Below are positions 52,493-61,691 of a stretch of DNA of 64,000 bases, in pieces. Position numbers and translations under genes: made by a program. Under the pieces are notes generated by a model. It was given only the letters and a program-made list of their open reading frames with translations, ran no database searches and was not told where the DNA came from. Within the stretch, counting starts at the first letter, position 1, and the number at the start of each line of letters is the position of its first letter. The stretch comes from Flavobacteriaceae bacterium (lineage in GTDB: Bacteria; Bacteroidota; Bacteroidia; Flavobacteriales; Flavobacteriaceae), in NCBI GenBank assembly GCA_030683815.1, contig JAUXPJ010000014.1:124001-188000 (forward strand), written 5' to 3'.

Positions 52493-53143
52493 CTATTTGG
52501 AAGCAATAATATCAATTCCTCCTTTTACTTTCTGATTTAAATGTACGTTTAATTTTGTATTTAATGGCAGATAAATATCAATTCTTGAACCAAATTTAAT
52601 AAATCCGGCATCAGTTCCTTGTACAACTTGCATTCCTTCAACGGCATAATTTACGATTCTTTTGGCTAAAGCACCGGCAATTTGACGGTATAAAACATCG
52701 CCAAAAACTTCATTTTCAATAACAATAGTAGTTCTTTCATTTTCTGTTGATGCCTTCGGATGCCAGGCAACTAAATATTTTCCGGGATGATATTTGCTGT
52801 ATTTCACCAATCCACTCATTATATAACGGGTAACATGAACATTGATAGGCGACATAAAAATGGAAACCTGTAAGCGTTTATCTTTGAAATATTCGGGTTC
52901 AAAAACTTCTTCAATAACCACCACTTTACCATCAACAGGAACAATAATTTGTTGCTTGTTGATGTTTGTATTTATCTTCGGATTTCTAAAAAATTGTAAA
53001 ATCAACACATAGAATAACAATATGACAATAGACAAAACACTTTGCAGCCAAGGTAATTCTACATAACTATCGACTAGTAATACAGATCCACCGGCAAAAA
53101 ATGAGGAAATTGCTATTATTTTAAAACCTTCTTTATGAAACAT
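52493..53143 (-). CDS. psd: Phosphatidylserine decarboxylase family protein
   Basis: 216 residues with two hydrophobic segments at the N terminus (IIAISSFFAGGSVLLV and LSIVILLFYVLILQF). The chain has IFMSPINVHVTRYIMSG, HPGKYLVAWHPKAS, TVIENEVFGDVLYRQIAG and the self-cleavage site FIKFGSRIDIYLP, where Gly-Ser gives the pyruvoyl group. It makes phosphatidylethanolamine. ATG at 53143 is preferred because the longer frame (53203) runs inside cdsA. It overlaps cdsA by 11 bases. Confidence 0.93.
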   Translation of the reverse strand: MFHKEGFKIIAISSFFAGGSVLLVDSYVELPWLQSVLSIVILLFYVLILQFFRNPKINTNINKQQIIVPVDGKVVVIEEVFEPEYFKDKRLQVSIFMSPINVHVTRYIMSGLVKYSKYHPGKYLVAWHPKASTENERTTIVIENEVFGDVLYRQIAGALAKRIVNYAVEGMQVVQGTDAGFIKFGSRIDIYLPLNTKLNVHLNQKVKGGIDIIASK

Positions 53144-53960
53144 TATATGATATAAATTGTAAGTAAATAAATATAAATGGCGCTGCAAATATAACACTAT
53201 CAAGTCGATCTAAAAAACCACCATGACCCGGAATAAAATCTCCGCTATCTTTAACGCCTGCCTGTCTTTTAAACATCGATTCAATTAAATCTCCCAACAC
53301 TCCAAAAGTGCTCACAATAAAAGCAATCACAAACCATTGTAAAAGTGTATAGGAATCAAAAAAAGTGGATAAAATATAGCTTCCTGCAAAAGCAGCAAGC
53401 ATACCGCCTAAAAATCCTTCAATGGTTTTATTGGGAGAAATACGTTCTAATAATTTATGTTTTCCAAAATTGCTTCCAATAATGTACGCAAAAGTATCAT
53501 TGGTCCAAATTAAAAGAAAAACACCCAGAATTGTTGTGTTGATGTATTGAATATTCGGATTTAAAAAAGGTATTTGCGCAATTAAAGTAAACGGAACCGC
53601 AATATAAATTACCGATAAAAATATCTTTCCTAAATGGTTGACAACTTCTTCTTTTTTATAGAAGAGGATTGATACAAAAGTGACAAAAATTGTTAAAAAC
53701 AGCAAAACTCCCGCATATCGAAATAAACCAATATAAGGAACTTCTTCAACATTAAAAATATTTCCAAAAATAAACATCATCACCCCAATTATATAGGGAA
53801 ATACACTCTTTAATTTTATTAAACGGTTAAATTCGTAAATGCAGAAAAGCATTAAAATAAAAAAAAGTCCAATAAAGGTAAGTTTGTGAAAAAGAATGCA
53901 AAAAATGAGCGTTCCTGCAAACCAAAAAGCAGACTTAGCACGGGTTAAAAAGTTTTTCAT
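53133..53960 (-). CDS. cdsA: Phosphatidate cytidylyltransferase
   Basis: 275 residues, about seven membrane helices. The family signature is SMFKRQAGVKDSGDFIPGHGG then FLDRLDSVIFAAP near the C terminus; written shorter: MFKRQAGVKDSG and IPGHGGFLDRLD. It makes CDP-diacylglycerol, the precursor of phosphatidylserine and phosphatidylglycerol, so it feeds the Psd encoded next. It is two bases from the LUD gene stop. Confidence 0.94.
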   Translation of the reverse strand: MKNFLTRAKSAFWFAGTLIFCILFHKLTFIGLFFILMLFCIYEFNRLIKLKSVFPYIIGVMMFIFGNIFNVEEVPYIGLFRYAGVLLFLTIFVTFVSILFYKKEEVVNHLGKIFLSVIYIAVPFTLIAQIPFLNPNIQYINTTILGVFLLIWTNDTFAYIIGSNFGKHKLLERISPNKTIEGFLGGMLAAFAGSYILSTFFDSYTLLQWFVIAFIVSTFGVLGDLIESMFKRQAGVKDSGDFIPGHGGFLDRLDSVIFAAPFIFIYLQFISYNVS

Positions 53961-53961
53961 A

Positions 53962-54558
53962 TTATAAATCTTCTACTAAAAGCAAATATAGGTTTTTAGA
54001 ATTAGTATATCCGTAATTTAAAAAATTGTCATTTTGCATGGGAGTAAAATTTTTGATAGCACCAATATTTGTCGGGATATTTCCACGGTTTCTGTTATTG
54101 ATACCACACAAACCATCGCTTGTAGTATTTACAATTTGACTTGTTTTGGCATAAACGATGAAATGATTAGAAAAATCAGCTAATTTATGTTCTTTTAACT
54201 GATTGGAAGAAAATAATAAGCTGCCATTTTCAGATATAAGCTGCTCACATTTTGTCAAAAATGGAGAATTTTCATTGATTACGTTTATTAAATTAATCGG
54301 AATTGTACTTGTAAATTGAATTAAAGTTGAATCAAAACAAGTGATACTATACCAATGATTTTCTTTGACAATTTGATGAAGGTTATTTAAAGCTTCTTCC
54401 GGAGATGTACAGTACAAAAATTTACCTCCATTATTGATGAAGTTATGAACAAAAAAATCATCTAAAGATAAGTTAACGGGATGTTCTTTGATCTCCTTTT
54501 CTTCAGATGATTTATTTCGAAAATTAAATAATTGTTCTAATTTTTTTAAAAAACTCAT
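53962..54558 (-). CDS. LUD domain protein (LutC/YkgG-like)
   Basis: 198 residues, cytoplasmic. The LUD pattern is NNGGKFLYCTSPEEALNNL, LFSSNQLKEHKLADFSNHF and GINNRNRGNIPTNIGA. LutC proteins belong to the L-lactate oxidation complex, but the cysteine-rich LutA and LutB partners are absent and the gene is in a lipid-ftsH context. Its role here is therefore unclear. Confidence 0.78.
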   Translation of the reverse strand: MSFLKKLEQLFNFRNKSSEEKEIKEHPVNLSLDDFFVHNFINNGGKFLYCTSPEEALNNLHQIVKENHWYSITCFDSTLIQFTSTIPINLINVINENSPFLTKCEQLISENGSLLFSSNQLKEHKLADFSNHFIVYAKTSQIVNTTSDGLCGINNRNRGNIPTNIGAIKNFTPMQNDNFLNYGYTNSKNLYLLLVEDL

Positions 54559-54599
54559 TTTTACCGCCGAATAGGCTCAAAAATACAAAAAGTATTGAT

Positions 54600-56612
54600 T
54601 TATTCGGCAGTATCTGTTGAATTTTCAAGTGTTTCAGCAGAATTATTTTCGTTTAATTTTGTAGTTTTAATTTCTTTTTTATCCTCTACTTCTTTTTCAA
54701 AAGGTCTTTTCCCAAAAATCAATTCTAAATCATCTTTAAAAATGACTTCTTTTTCCAAAAGTTGTTCCGCTAAAGCGGTTAGTTTATCTTTATTTTCAGA
54801 TAAAATTTCAAGAGCTCGTGAATATTGTTTTTCAATTAAAATTGAAATTTCTTTATCTATAGTTTGAGCGGTTTCTTCACTATAAGGTTTAGAAAAAGTA
54901 TATTCTGCTTGATTTGATGAATCATAATAGGTAATATTCCCTAATTTTTCATTCAATCCATAAATAGTAACCATGGCTCTGGCTTGTTTAGTAACTTTTT
55001 CTAAATCGCTTAACGCGCCGGTTGAAATTTTATCGAAAATAATTTTTTCAGCAGCTCTGCCACCTAAAGTTGCACACATTTCATCTAACATTTGATCTGT
55101 TTGAACAATCATGCGTTCTTCTGGCAAATACCAAGCAGCGCCTAATGATTGACCACGCGGAACAATAGTAACTTTTACCAACGGAGCAGCATGTTCTAAT
55201 AACCAACTTACCGTTGCATGGCCGGCCTCATGAAAAGCAATAGTGCGTTTTTCTCCTTTTGTGATGATTTTATTTTTCTTTTCTAATCCGCCAACAATAC
55301 GATCAACAGCATCTAGAAAGTCTTGATGTTCCACTGCTTTTTTACCTTTTCTGGCGGCAATTAAAGCAGCTTCATTACAAACATTAGCAATATCAGCACC
55401 AGAGAAACCGGGAGTTTGTTTTGATAAAAACTCAACATCAACGCTTTCATCAATTTTAATAGGTTTTAAATGAACTGCAAATATTTCTGCCCTTTCATGT
55501 AGGTCGGGTAAATCGACATAAATTTGGCGGTCAAATCGACCCGCTCTCAACAGTGCTTTATCTAACACATCAGCTCGGTTGGTAGCCGCTAAAACAATGA
55601 CGTTGGAGTCTGTTCCAAATCCATCCATTTCGGTTAATAACTGATTTAAAGTACTTTCTCTTTCATCATTTCCACCTGTAAAATTACTTTTACCACGCGC
55701 TCTTCCAATGGCATCAATTTCATCAATAAAAATAATTGAGGGTGCTTTTTGTTGCGCTTGTTTAAATAAATCGCGCACTCTTGAGGCACCAACACCCACA
55801 AACATCTCCACAAAATCTGAACCTGATAAGGAGTAAAAAGGGACATGAGCTTCGCCGGCTACCGCTTTTGCCAATAAAGTTTTTCCGGTACCCGGAGGTC
55901 CCACTAATAAAGCGCCTTTGGGTATTTTACCGCCTAAAGCAGTATATTTTTCCGGGTTTTTAAGAAAATCTACTATTTCTTGTACCTCTTCTTTGGCACC
56001 TTCCAATCCGGCTACATCTTTAAAAGTGGTTTTCACTAAAGTGTCTTGATCAAACAATTTGGCTTTTGATTTTCCGATGTTGAAAATTTGTCCACCTCCG
56101 CCTCCGGCACCGCCAGACATTCTTCGCATAAAATAAAGCCAAACTCCTATAAAAAGTAGAATGGGCAAAAAGCTGATTAAAATCTCACTCCATTTACTCG
56201 ATTCTTCAAATTTAACTTCAACAGGATGTCCTTTTTCACTTTCTTTTTGCAAAAATTCTTGAAAAAGTTTTAAATCGCCGTATTGTAATTGGTAATTTGG
56301 TCCCATATTTGGGGTACCAAAAACACCTTTTTTGGCATTTTTTTTATGAATTTCTTTTTCTAATGCTTGAGAAGTTAAATAAACACCTGCGGTTCTATCT
56401 TGTGCAAAAACTACTATTTTTTGAACATCATTATCGTTTAAATATTTTTCAAAATTGGTGAGTGAAATTTTGAAATTTTCATCACTTGAGCCAGAATTTT
56501 GAAAAAACATGAGAATAAGGAATACAAAAGCAGCCGTATAAAACCAATTGATGTTGAATTTTGGTTTCTGAGTCAATTTTCCTTTTTTATCTTGATTGTC
56601 TGGTGTATTCAT
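54600..56612 (-). CDS. ftsH: ATP-dependent zinc metalloprotease FtsH
   Basis: 670 residues, inner membrane, quality control of membrane and regulatory proteins. Two N-terminal helices ([15 protein letters not shown] and [18 protein letters not shown]) flank a periplasmic loop. The AAA domain has Walker [15 protein letters not shown], Walker [15 protein letters not shown], and the [21 protein letters not shown]. The protease site is [15 protein letters not shown]. The C terminus is acidic and Glu/Thr-rich. It is 32 bases from rsfS on the same strand. Confidence 0.97.
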   Translation of the reverse strand: MNTPDNQDKKGKLTQKPKFNINWFYTAAFVFLILMFFQNSGSSDENFKISLTNFEKYLNDNDVQKIVVFAQDRTAGVYLTSQALEKEIHKKNAKKGVFGTPNMGPNYQLQYGDLKLFQEFLQKESEKGHPVEVKFEESSKWSEILISFLPILLFIGVWLYFMRRMSGGAGGGGGQIFNIGKSKAKLFDQDTLVKTTFKDVAGLEGAKEEVQEIVDFLKNPEKYTALGGKIPKGALLVGPPGTGKTLLAKAVAGEAHVPFYSLSGSDFVEMFVGVGASRVRDLFKQAQQKAPSIIFIDEIDAIGRARGKSNFTGGNDERESTLNQLLTEMDGFGTDSNVIVLAATNRADVLDKALLRAGRFDRQIYVDLPDLHERAEIFAVHLKPIKIDESVDVEFLSKQTPGFSGADIANVCNEAALIAARKGKKAVEHQDFLDAVDRIVGGLEKKNKIITKGEKRTIAFHEAGHATVSWLLEHAAPLVKVTIVPRGQSLGAAWYLPEERMIVQTDQMLDEMCATLGGRAAEKIIFDKISTGALSDLEKVTKQARAMVTIYGLNEKLGNITYYDSSNQAEYTFSKPYSEETAQTIDKEISILIEKQYSRALEILSENKDKLTALAEQLLEKEVIFKDDLELIFGKRPFEKEVEDKKEIKTTKLNENNSAETLENSTDTAE

Positions 56613-56643
56613 CTATATATTTTAAATTGAAGATAATAATATT

Positions 56644-57006
56644 TTATGATATATGCGTTATTGTTGCGTCGCCCCAAAGCCCTTCAATATCGTAAAATTC
56701 GCGAGTTTTCTTTTGAAAAACATGAACCACCACATTGATATAATCTAACAAAACCCATTCAGCGTTTTGTTCGCCTTCTACATGCCAAGGATGGTCTTTG
56801 AGTTGTTTGCCGGTTAATTTTTGAACTGCGCCCGTAATAGCATTTACGTGTGTATTGGAGGTTCCGGAGCAAATTATAAAATAATCACATACTGAGTTTT
56901 CAATTTTTCTTAAATCGAGCAATTGTACTTCCTGTCCTTTTACTTCATCAATTCCCTTTAAAATTACTGAGATTAAACTGTCTATACTTTTTGTTTTTTT
57001 TGTCAT
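56644..57006 (-). CDS. rsfS: Ribosomal silencing factor RsfS
   Basis: 120 residues; binds L14 of the large subunit and blocks subunit joining when nutrients are scarce. Motifs: VQLLDLRKIENSVCDYFIICSG, DHPWHVEGEQNAEWVLLDY and VVHVFQKKTREFYDIEGLW; shorter: VCDYFIICSG and WVLLDYINVVVHVF. Usual length. It leads the ftsH unit; a -7 element (TAACTTTG) lies at 57029-57036. Confidence 0.95.
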   Translation of the reverse strand: MTKKTKSIDSLISVILKGIDEVKGQEVQLLDLRKIENSVCDYFIICSGTSNTHVNAITGAVQKLTGKQLKDHPWHVEGEQNAEWVLLDYINVVVHVFQKKTREFYDIEGLWGDATITHIS

Positions 57007-57028
57007 TAAAAAATTTTTAGTTTTGATG

Positions 57029-57036
57029 CAAAGTTA
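57029..57036 (-). promoter_or_regulatory. -7 element of rsfS-ftsH
   Basis: TAACTTTG on the minus strand, 22 bases before the rsfS start. The upstream element is weak. birA diverges from the same region. Confidence 0.45.
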
Positions 57037-57087
57037 TTGTTTTTTTACTTGTAAATTACAGATTCAATCGAAGCCATAATTTTCACG

Positions 57088-57819
57088 ATGAATATAATCA
57101 AACTTAATGCCATTGATTCTACCAATGAATTTCTAAAAAGATTAAAGAGAGAAACTCCTCTAATTGATTTTACTGTTGTTACAGCTGAATTTCAAACAAA
57201 AGGAAAAGGTCAGATGGACACTGTTTGGGATTCTGAATCTGGTAAGAATTTGATGGTGAGTGTTTTAAAAAAACTTGATCATTTAGATGTTTCCTTGCAA
57301 TTTTATATAAGTATAGCCACTTCATTGGCAGTTTATAAAACCTTAAAACAATTTATTCCTGAAAAATTAGCCGTTAAATGGCCAAACGACATTTTGTCAG
57401 ATAATTATAAAATTGCCGGTATCTTAATTGAAAATTCGGTTACCGGTCATCAAATTTCCAACACCATTATTGGAATAGGAATCAATGTGAATCAGTTGAA
57501 TTTTTCTTCAGCAATTCAAAAAGTGACTTCTCTTCAACTGTTGCTCAAAGCTGAAGTCAATCGGGATTTAGTATTGAATTTACTTTTAATCAACTTAGAA
57601 AATGAGCTTTCAAGAGTTATACAATATGATTTTGAAGCGCTGAAAAATGAATATGAAAGTTTATTGTATAAAAAAGGAATTCCTACGATGTTTGAAGACC
57701 ATAGAAATTCAAAATTTGCAGGAATTATTAAAAGTGTTTCAGAATCCGGTAAACTCACAGTTGAAATAGAAAATAACGGGTTAAAATCATTCAGTTTAAA
57801 AGAAATCAAATTCTTGTAA
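57088..57819 (+). CDS. birA: Biotin-[acetyl-CoA carboxylase] ligase
   Basis: 243 residues; joins biotin to the carrier protein. Ligase motifs: DSTNEFLKRL, AEFQTKGKGQMDTVWDSESG then KNLMVSVL, KWPNDILSDNYKIAGILIEN and GIGINVNQL. There is no N-terminal helix-turn-helix, so it cannot act as the BirA repressor. TAATTTTC at 57077-57084 is a weak -7 element only four bases before the ATG. It converges with the SRPBCC gene. Confidence 0.93.
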   Translation: MNIIKLNAIDSTNEFLKRLKRETPLIDFTVVTAEFQTKGKGQMDTVWDSESGKNLMVSVLKKLDHLDVSLQFYISIATSLAVYKTLKQFIPEKLAVKWPNDILSDNYKIAGILIENSVTGHQISNTIIGIGINVNQLNFSSAIQKVTSLQLLLKAEVNRDLVLNLLLINLENELSRVIQYDFEALKNEYESLLYKKGIPTMFEDHRNSKFAGIIKSVSESGKLTVEIENNGLKSFSLKEIKFL

Positions 57820-57821
57820 AC

Positions 57822-58211
57822 TTAAAGTTTATCCATATTTTCTGATAAAGTATCAATAAATTTTGAAAGTGGCCCTTTTAACATCATCGCCATCATCGGA
57901 TTAAAATTTCCATCAAAAAATAATTGAATAGCTGATTGTGAATCATTTAATTCATCAATTTGAGCTGTTAAAGTAAATGGTAATTTACTGCTTGCTGCAC
58001 CCAAAACTATTTTATGATAAGGTTCTTTTTCTTTCAACACCAATCTAATTTCCGGCATTCCTTTTAAAGCAAAAACAAATGAATTTTCATCAGCCTCAAA
58101 TTTTTCTGTTGATGAAGGCATTATTTGCTTAAAATTTTCAACATTGGTTAATAAGTCAAAAAGTTCTTTTGATGATTTATTGACGTTTTTTTTTTGACTT
58201 TCTAAATTCAT
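57822..58211 (-). CDS. SRPBCC (START-like) domain protein
   Basis: 129 residues, soluble. The fold pattern starts LFDLLTNVENFKQIMPSS, continues FVFALKGMPEIRLVLKEK and ends with a long C-terminal helix PLSKFIDTLSENMDKL. Such domains bind hydrophobic ligands; ligand unknown. It is ten bases after pyrE on the same strand, so cotranscription with pyrE is likely. Confidence 0.78.
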   Translation of the reverse strand: MNLESQKKNVNKSSKELFDLLTNVENFKQIMPSSTEKFEADENSFVFALKGMPEIRLVLKEKEPYHKIVLGAASSKLPFTLTAQIDELNDSQSAIQLFFDGNFNPMMAMMLKGPLSKFIDTLSENMDKL

Positions 58212-58221
58212 ATTTTATTCT

Positions 58222-58863
58222 TTAATTCAACCATCTACTTGGTTTTTTACACCAATTATTTAAAGCATCTATTTCTTTTTCTGATATGTAATTACTATCT
58301 AAAGCTTGTTCAATTAATATTGGATAATTACTTAAAGTTAGTAGTTTTACATTTTCATTATTGAAATTTTGAGCCGATTCTTCAAATTCATAAGAAAAAA
58401 TAGCGACCATTCCTTTGACATTTGCCCCGGCTTCTTTTAAAGCATTCACGGCATTTAAACTACTTTTTCCGGTACTGATCAAATCTTCAATGACCACCAC
58501 ATTACTCCCTTTTTCTAAAAATCCTTCAATCTGGTTTTGTTTTCCATGACTTTTTGGCTCTGGTCGAACATATACAAAAGGAAGTCCTAATTCTTCTGCA
58601 ACCAAAACGCCAATTCCAATCGCTCCGGTAGCTACACCGGCAATTACATCAGGTTTGCCAAATTCTTCCATAATGAGTTTGGCAAAATTCTGACGGATAT
58701 GATTTCGAATCATTGGATAAGACAGAATAATTCTGTTATCACAATAAATGGGTGATTTCCAACCAGATGCCCATGTAAATGGATTAGAAGGTTGAATTTT
58801 TACGGCTTTAATCTGCAAAAGTAACTCAGCAATTTTTTTTGCAATATCTTTGTCTTTTATCAT
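58222..58863 (-). CDS. pyrE: Orotate phosphoribosyltransferase
   Basis: 213 residues; makes OMP from orotate and PRPP. Motifs: PFTWASGWKSPIYCDNR, VIAGVATGAIGIGVLVAEEL, YVRPEPKSHGKQNQIEG and the PRPP loop VVVIEDLISTGKSSLNAV. ATG at 58863 is used, not one at 58905. The start codon lies only five bases from the -7 element TACATTTG (58875-58868, minus strand), so the mRNA may be leaderless. It diverges from the NUDIX gene with overlapping 5' ends. Confidence 0.95.
   Translation of the reverse strand: MIKDKDIAKKIAELLLQIKAVKIQPSNPFTWASGWKSPIYCDNRIILSYPMIRNHIRQNFAKLIMEEFGKPDVIAGVATGAIGIGVLVAEELGLPFVYVRPEPKSHGKQNQIEGFLEKGSNVVVIEDLISTGKSSLNAVNALKEAGANVKGMVAIFSYEFEESAQNFNNENVKLLTLSNYPILIEQALDSNYISEKEIDALNNWCKKPSRWLN
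58845..58852 (+). promoter_or_regulatory. -7 element of the NUDIX gene
   Basis: TATCTTTG on the plus strand, inside the first codons of pyrE, 18 bases before the ATG at 58871. Confidence 0.45.
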
Positions 58864-58867
58864 GCTG

Positions 58868-58875
58868 CAAATGTA
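58868..58875 (-). promoter_or_regulatory. -7 element of pyrE
   Basis: TACATTTG on the minus strand, four bases upstream of the pyrE ATG. It contains the likely NUDIX start codon (58871) on the other strand. Confidence 0.5.
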
Positions 58876-59476
58876 TAAAGTTTTTGTAAAAGAATATCCA
58901 ATCATATTAACGGATTCAAAAAATAATCTGAATCATATCATTATAATACCTTTTGAGTCTGTTGAAATTGAAAAAATGGTATCACTTTTAGAACAAGATT
59001 TAATGAAAGAAATTTACCTTTATCATCCTGATTTAGAGTTGATGTGGACTAAATTTCAATCCTATTTTAAAGTAATCGAAGCGGCTGGCGGATTGGTCAA
59101 AAATGAATTTGATGAAGTTTTAATGATTTATCGTTTTGATAAGTGGGATCTTCCAAAAGGTAAAATTGATAAAAGAGAAACGCGCGAGACGACCGCTTTA
59201 AGAGAGGTTAAAGAGGAATGTAATGTAAAAAATTTAGAGATTGTAAAACCATTAAGTACTACTTATCATATTTACTCTGAAAATGAAAATGAACGAGTTT
59301 TAAAAATTTCACATTGGTTTGAAATGAAAAGTACATCAGCAGAAAATTTAATTCCGCAAAAAGAGGAAGGCATTACAATAGTAAAATATATCGATAAAAA
59401 TATGCGGAATGAGATATTGTGTAACACTTATACCAATATCAAAATTTTGTTTGATGAAGTACAATTTAAACAGTAG
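58871..59476 (+). CDS. NUDIX hydrolase
   Basis: 201 residues from ATG 58871; an ATG at 58862 adds three. The Nudix box is GKIDKRETRETTALREVKEE then CNV (near residue 103), with all Gly/Glu/Arg positions of GX5EX7REUXEEXGU kept except the last Gly, where Cys-Asn stands. The N-terminal 75 residues are a separate small domain. Substrate unknown. It shares a divergent control region with pyrE, which could link it to nucleotide metabolism. Confidence 0.85.
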   Translation: MYKVFVKEYPIILTDSKNNLNHIIIIPFESVEIEKMVSLLEQDLMKEIYLYHPDLELMWTKFQSYFKVIEAAGGLVKNEFDEVLMIYRFDKWDLPKGKIDKRETRETTALREVKEECNVKNLEIVKPLSTTYHIYSENENERVLKISHWFEMKSTSAENLIPQKEEGITIVKYIDKNMRNEILCNTYTNIKILFDEVQFKQ

Positions 59477-59517
59477 TTTTGCGTTTGAAATTTAATGTTG
59501 TAAGAAATAGAAATTGA

Positions 59518-60135
59518 ATGAAAAATATCAATCGTTTTACAGTCCTTTATTATCAATATCTTAAAAGAACAGGGCTTTTCCGATTTTTAGTTCGTAATAT
59601 CATCAACCTTTCAGTCATTATAGCTGTAGTTGTTGCTTTAGTTTATTTTGTGGAAAGATATATCATTACAACCAAAGAAGTTTTTATTCATATTGTTGAT
59701 AATGTGAGTGGTATTTATGTGTATTTGCTTTTTGGTTTATCGGAAACTTTTCTTGGGTTAATTCCGCCAGATTTATTTATTGTTTGGGCTGAACCGGAAG
59801 CTACTACGATGGGGATTAGCCCTTGGTGGATTGTTTTTTTACTATCAGTTTTATCGTATGTGGGTGGTTTATTGGCCTTTTTTATAGGAAGATTTTTAAA
59901 CAGAATTCCGGCAGTAAACACTTGGTTATTGACCAAACATCAAAAATTAGTGATTAATTTGCAAAAATGGGGCGGAATTTTTATTGTTTTTGCGGCACTT
60001 CTTCCCTTGCCTTATTCTATGGCTACGCTTTTAGCCGGCTTAACTTCTTATCCGCTAAAATGGTTGTTATATCTCGGGGTTTTTAGAATTCTTCGTTTCT
60101 TTATTTATGCGATTTTTCTTTTTTACTTTTTTTAG
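59518..60135 (+). CDS. DedA/VTT-family membrane protein
   Basis: 205 residues, about five hydrophobic segments. The VTT core is visible: FGLSETFLGLIPPDLFIVW, VLSYVGGLLAFFIGRFL, WGGIFIVFAALLPLPYSMATLLAGL and YPLKWLLYLGVFRILRFF. Shorter core: IFIVFAALLPLPYSMA. DedA members (UptA) flip undecaprenyl phosphate; others move phospholipid. With the two DUF368 genes this makes three candidate lipid-carrier flippases in the window. The start is supported by spacing only. Confidence 0.85.
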   Translation: MKNINRFTVLYYQYLKRTGLFRFLVRNIINLSVIIAVVVALVYFVERYIITTKEVFIHIVDNVSGIYVYLLFGLSETFLGLIPPDLFIVWAEPEATTMGISPWWIVFLLSVLSYVGGLLAFFIGRFLNRIPAVNTWLLTKHQKLVINLQKWGGIFIVFAALLPLPYSMATLLAGLTSYPLKWLLYLGVFRILRFFIYAIFLFYFF

Positions 60136-60168
60136 AAGTGTATTTTTAAATGGCTGTAAAGCTACTCG

Positions 60169-60621
60169 TTATTCTAAAACTACTTTCGGAACTAAAGCTG
60201 AAACATCACCATTATTTCTGATAATATCACGAATAATACTTGAACTGATAAAAGAAGTTCTTGCACTTGTCAATAAAAAGATGGTTTCAATTTTAGACAT
60301 CACACGATTGGTATGTGCAATGGCTTTTTCAAACTCAAAATCAGCAGGATTTCGTAATCCTCTTAAAATATAATCGATGTTATTTTTTTTGCAAAAATCA
60401 ACGGTTAAACCTTGGTAAGTTGTAATTTCTATTTTATCAATCCCTTTAAAAGTTTTTTCTATAAAATGAATGCGTTGCTCCAACGAAAACATATATTTTT
60501 TATCGTAATTATTGCCAATGGCGATAACAATTTTATCAAATAAAGGAATCGCCCGTTGAATGATATCTACATGCCCGAGCGTAATTGGATCAAAAGAACC
60601 CGGAAAAACCACTTTTTTCAT
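60169..60621 (-). CDS. coaD: Phosphopantetheine adenylyltransferase
   Basis: 150 residues; fourth step of coenzyme A synthesis. The nucleotidyltransferase motif is AVFPGSFDPITLGHVDII, here VVFPGSFDPITLGHVDII, and RGLRNPADFEFE and LLTSARTSFISSSIIRDI are family motifs. Its start is six bases from the ddl stop, so they are cotranscribed. Confidence 0.97.
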   Translation of the reverse strand: MKKVVFPGSFDPITLGHVDIIQRAIPLFDKIVIAIGNNYDKKYMFSLEQRIHFIEKTFKGIDKIEITTYQGLTVDFCKKNNIDYILRGLRNPADFEFEKAIAHTNRVMSKIETIFLLTSARTSFISSSIIRDIIRNNGDVSALVPKVVLE

Positions 60622-60626
60622 ATTTT

Positions 60627-61601
60627 TTATTTTAAAGCCATTTCAATGGCATTGGTAAATAATGCTGTTTGTGAAATTCCGGCTTTTGCTGCTTGTTGCG
60701 GTAAAATACTTTCTTGTGTTAAACCCGGAACGGTATTCATTTCTAAAAAATAAGGTTCATCGCCAATTAAAATAAATTCAGATCTTGTAAATCCCTTCAT
60801 ATTTAACGAAATATACAGTTTTTTAGCTATTTTCTCCGTATTTTCTTGTTGTTTTTTTGAAATACGGGCTGGTGTAATTTCTTGCGATTTCCCCAAATAT
60901 TTAGCTTCATAATCAAAAAATTCATTTTCAGAAACAATTTCGGTGATGGGCAATACCACAACTTCGTTGTTGTATTCAATAACGCCCACAGAAACTTCGG
61001 TTCCGTCTAAAAAAGATTCAATCAAAATTTCAGTGTCTTCGGCAAAAGCTTTTTCAATAGCATTTTTTAACTGATGTTGTTCATTTACTTTTGATATTCC
61101 AAAGCTAGAACCTGCATTATTTGGTTTTACAAAACACGGCAAACTTACTTTTTTTATAATTTCGGTTTCATCAATAGTTTTCCCTTTATTTAAATAATAA
61201 GAAACGGCTGTTTTTGCCCCATAAGATTTGGCGACACTTAAACAATCACGTTTGTTAAAGGTAAGTGCCATTTGATAAAAAGAAGCAGAAGTATGTTTAA
61301 TTCCTAATAATTTAAAATAAGCTAAAATAGTTCCGTCTTCGCCGGGAGTTCCATGAATTGCATTAAATACAACATCAAAAGTGATTGTTTTGCCATTAAT
61401 AGTCGCAGAAAAATCATGTTTATTGATAGGAAATTCATTGCCATTTTCATCGACCAAAACCCATTTATCGATTAAAATATGAACACGAAAAGAGTTAAAT
61501 AAGTTTCTATCGATATTGTTATAAACCATTTCGCCACTCTTGAGTGAAATGTCAACTTCCGAAGAGTAACCTCCCATGATAATGGCTACATTTTTTTTCA
61601 T
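60627..61601 (-). CDS. ddl: D-alanine--D-alanine ligase
   Basis: 324 residues; ATP-grasp enzyme of peptidoglycan synthesis. NVAIIMGGYSSEVDISLKSG at the N terminus, HGTPGEDGTILAYFKLLGI, PCFVKPNNAGSSFGISKV, EVSVGVIEYN and EMNTVPGLTQESILPQ are present. ATG at 61601 matches family starts; the frame opens at 61634. A -7 element TAAATTTG lies at 61623-61630 on the minus strand. Confidence 0.96.
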   Translation of the reverse strand: MKKNVAIIMGGYSSEVDISLKSGEMVYNNIDRNLFNSFRVHILIDKWVLVDENGNEFPINKHDFSATINGKTITFDVVFNAIHGTPGEDGTILAYFKLLGIKHTSASFYQMALTFNKRDCLSVAKSYGAKTAVSYYLNKGKTIDETEIIKKVSLPCFVKPNNAGSSFGISKVNEQHQLKNAIEKAFAEDTEILIESFLDGTEVSVGVIEYNNEVVVLPITEIVSENEFFDYEAKYLGKSQEITPARISKKQQENTEKIAKKLYISLNMKGFTRSEFILIGDEPYFLEMNTVPGLTQESILPQQAAKAGISQTALFTNAIEMALK

Positions 61602-61622
61602 ATAAGTAATTTTGCCTAAAGA

Positions 61623-61630
61623 CAAATTTA
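61623..61630 (-). promoter_or_regulatory. -7 element of ddl-coaD
   Basis: TAAATTTG on the minus strand, 21 bases before the ddl ATG. Confidence 0.5.
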
Positions 61631-61663
61631 TCAAAATATACTAATAACTATCTTATCCTTTGT

Positions 61664-61671
61664 TATCTTTG
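61664..61671 (+). promoter_or_regulatory. -7 element of the PASTA-rluD operon
   Basis: TATCTTTG, 20 bases before the ATG at 61692. It diverges from the ddl promoter. Confidence 0.5.
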
Positions 61672-61691
61672 TTCAAAACATTGAAAAAAAT

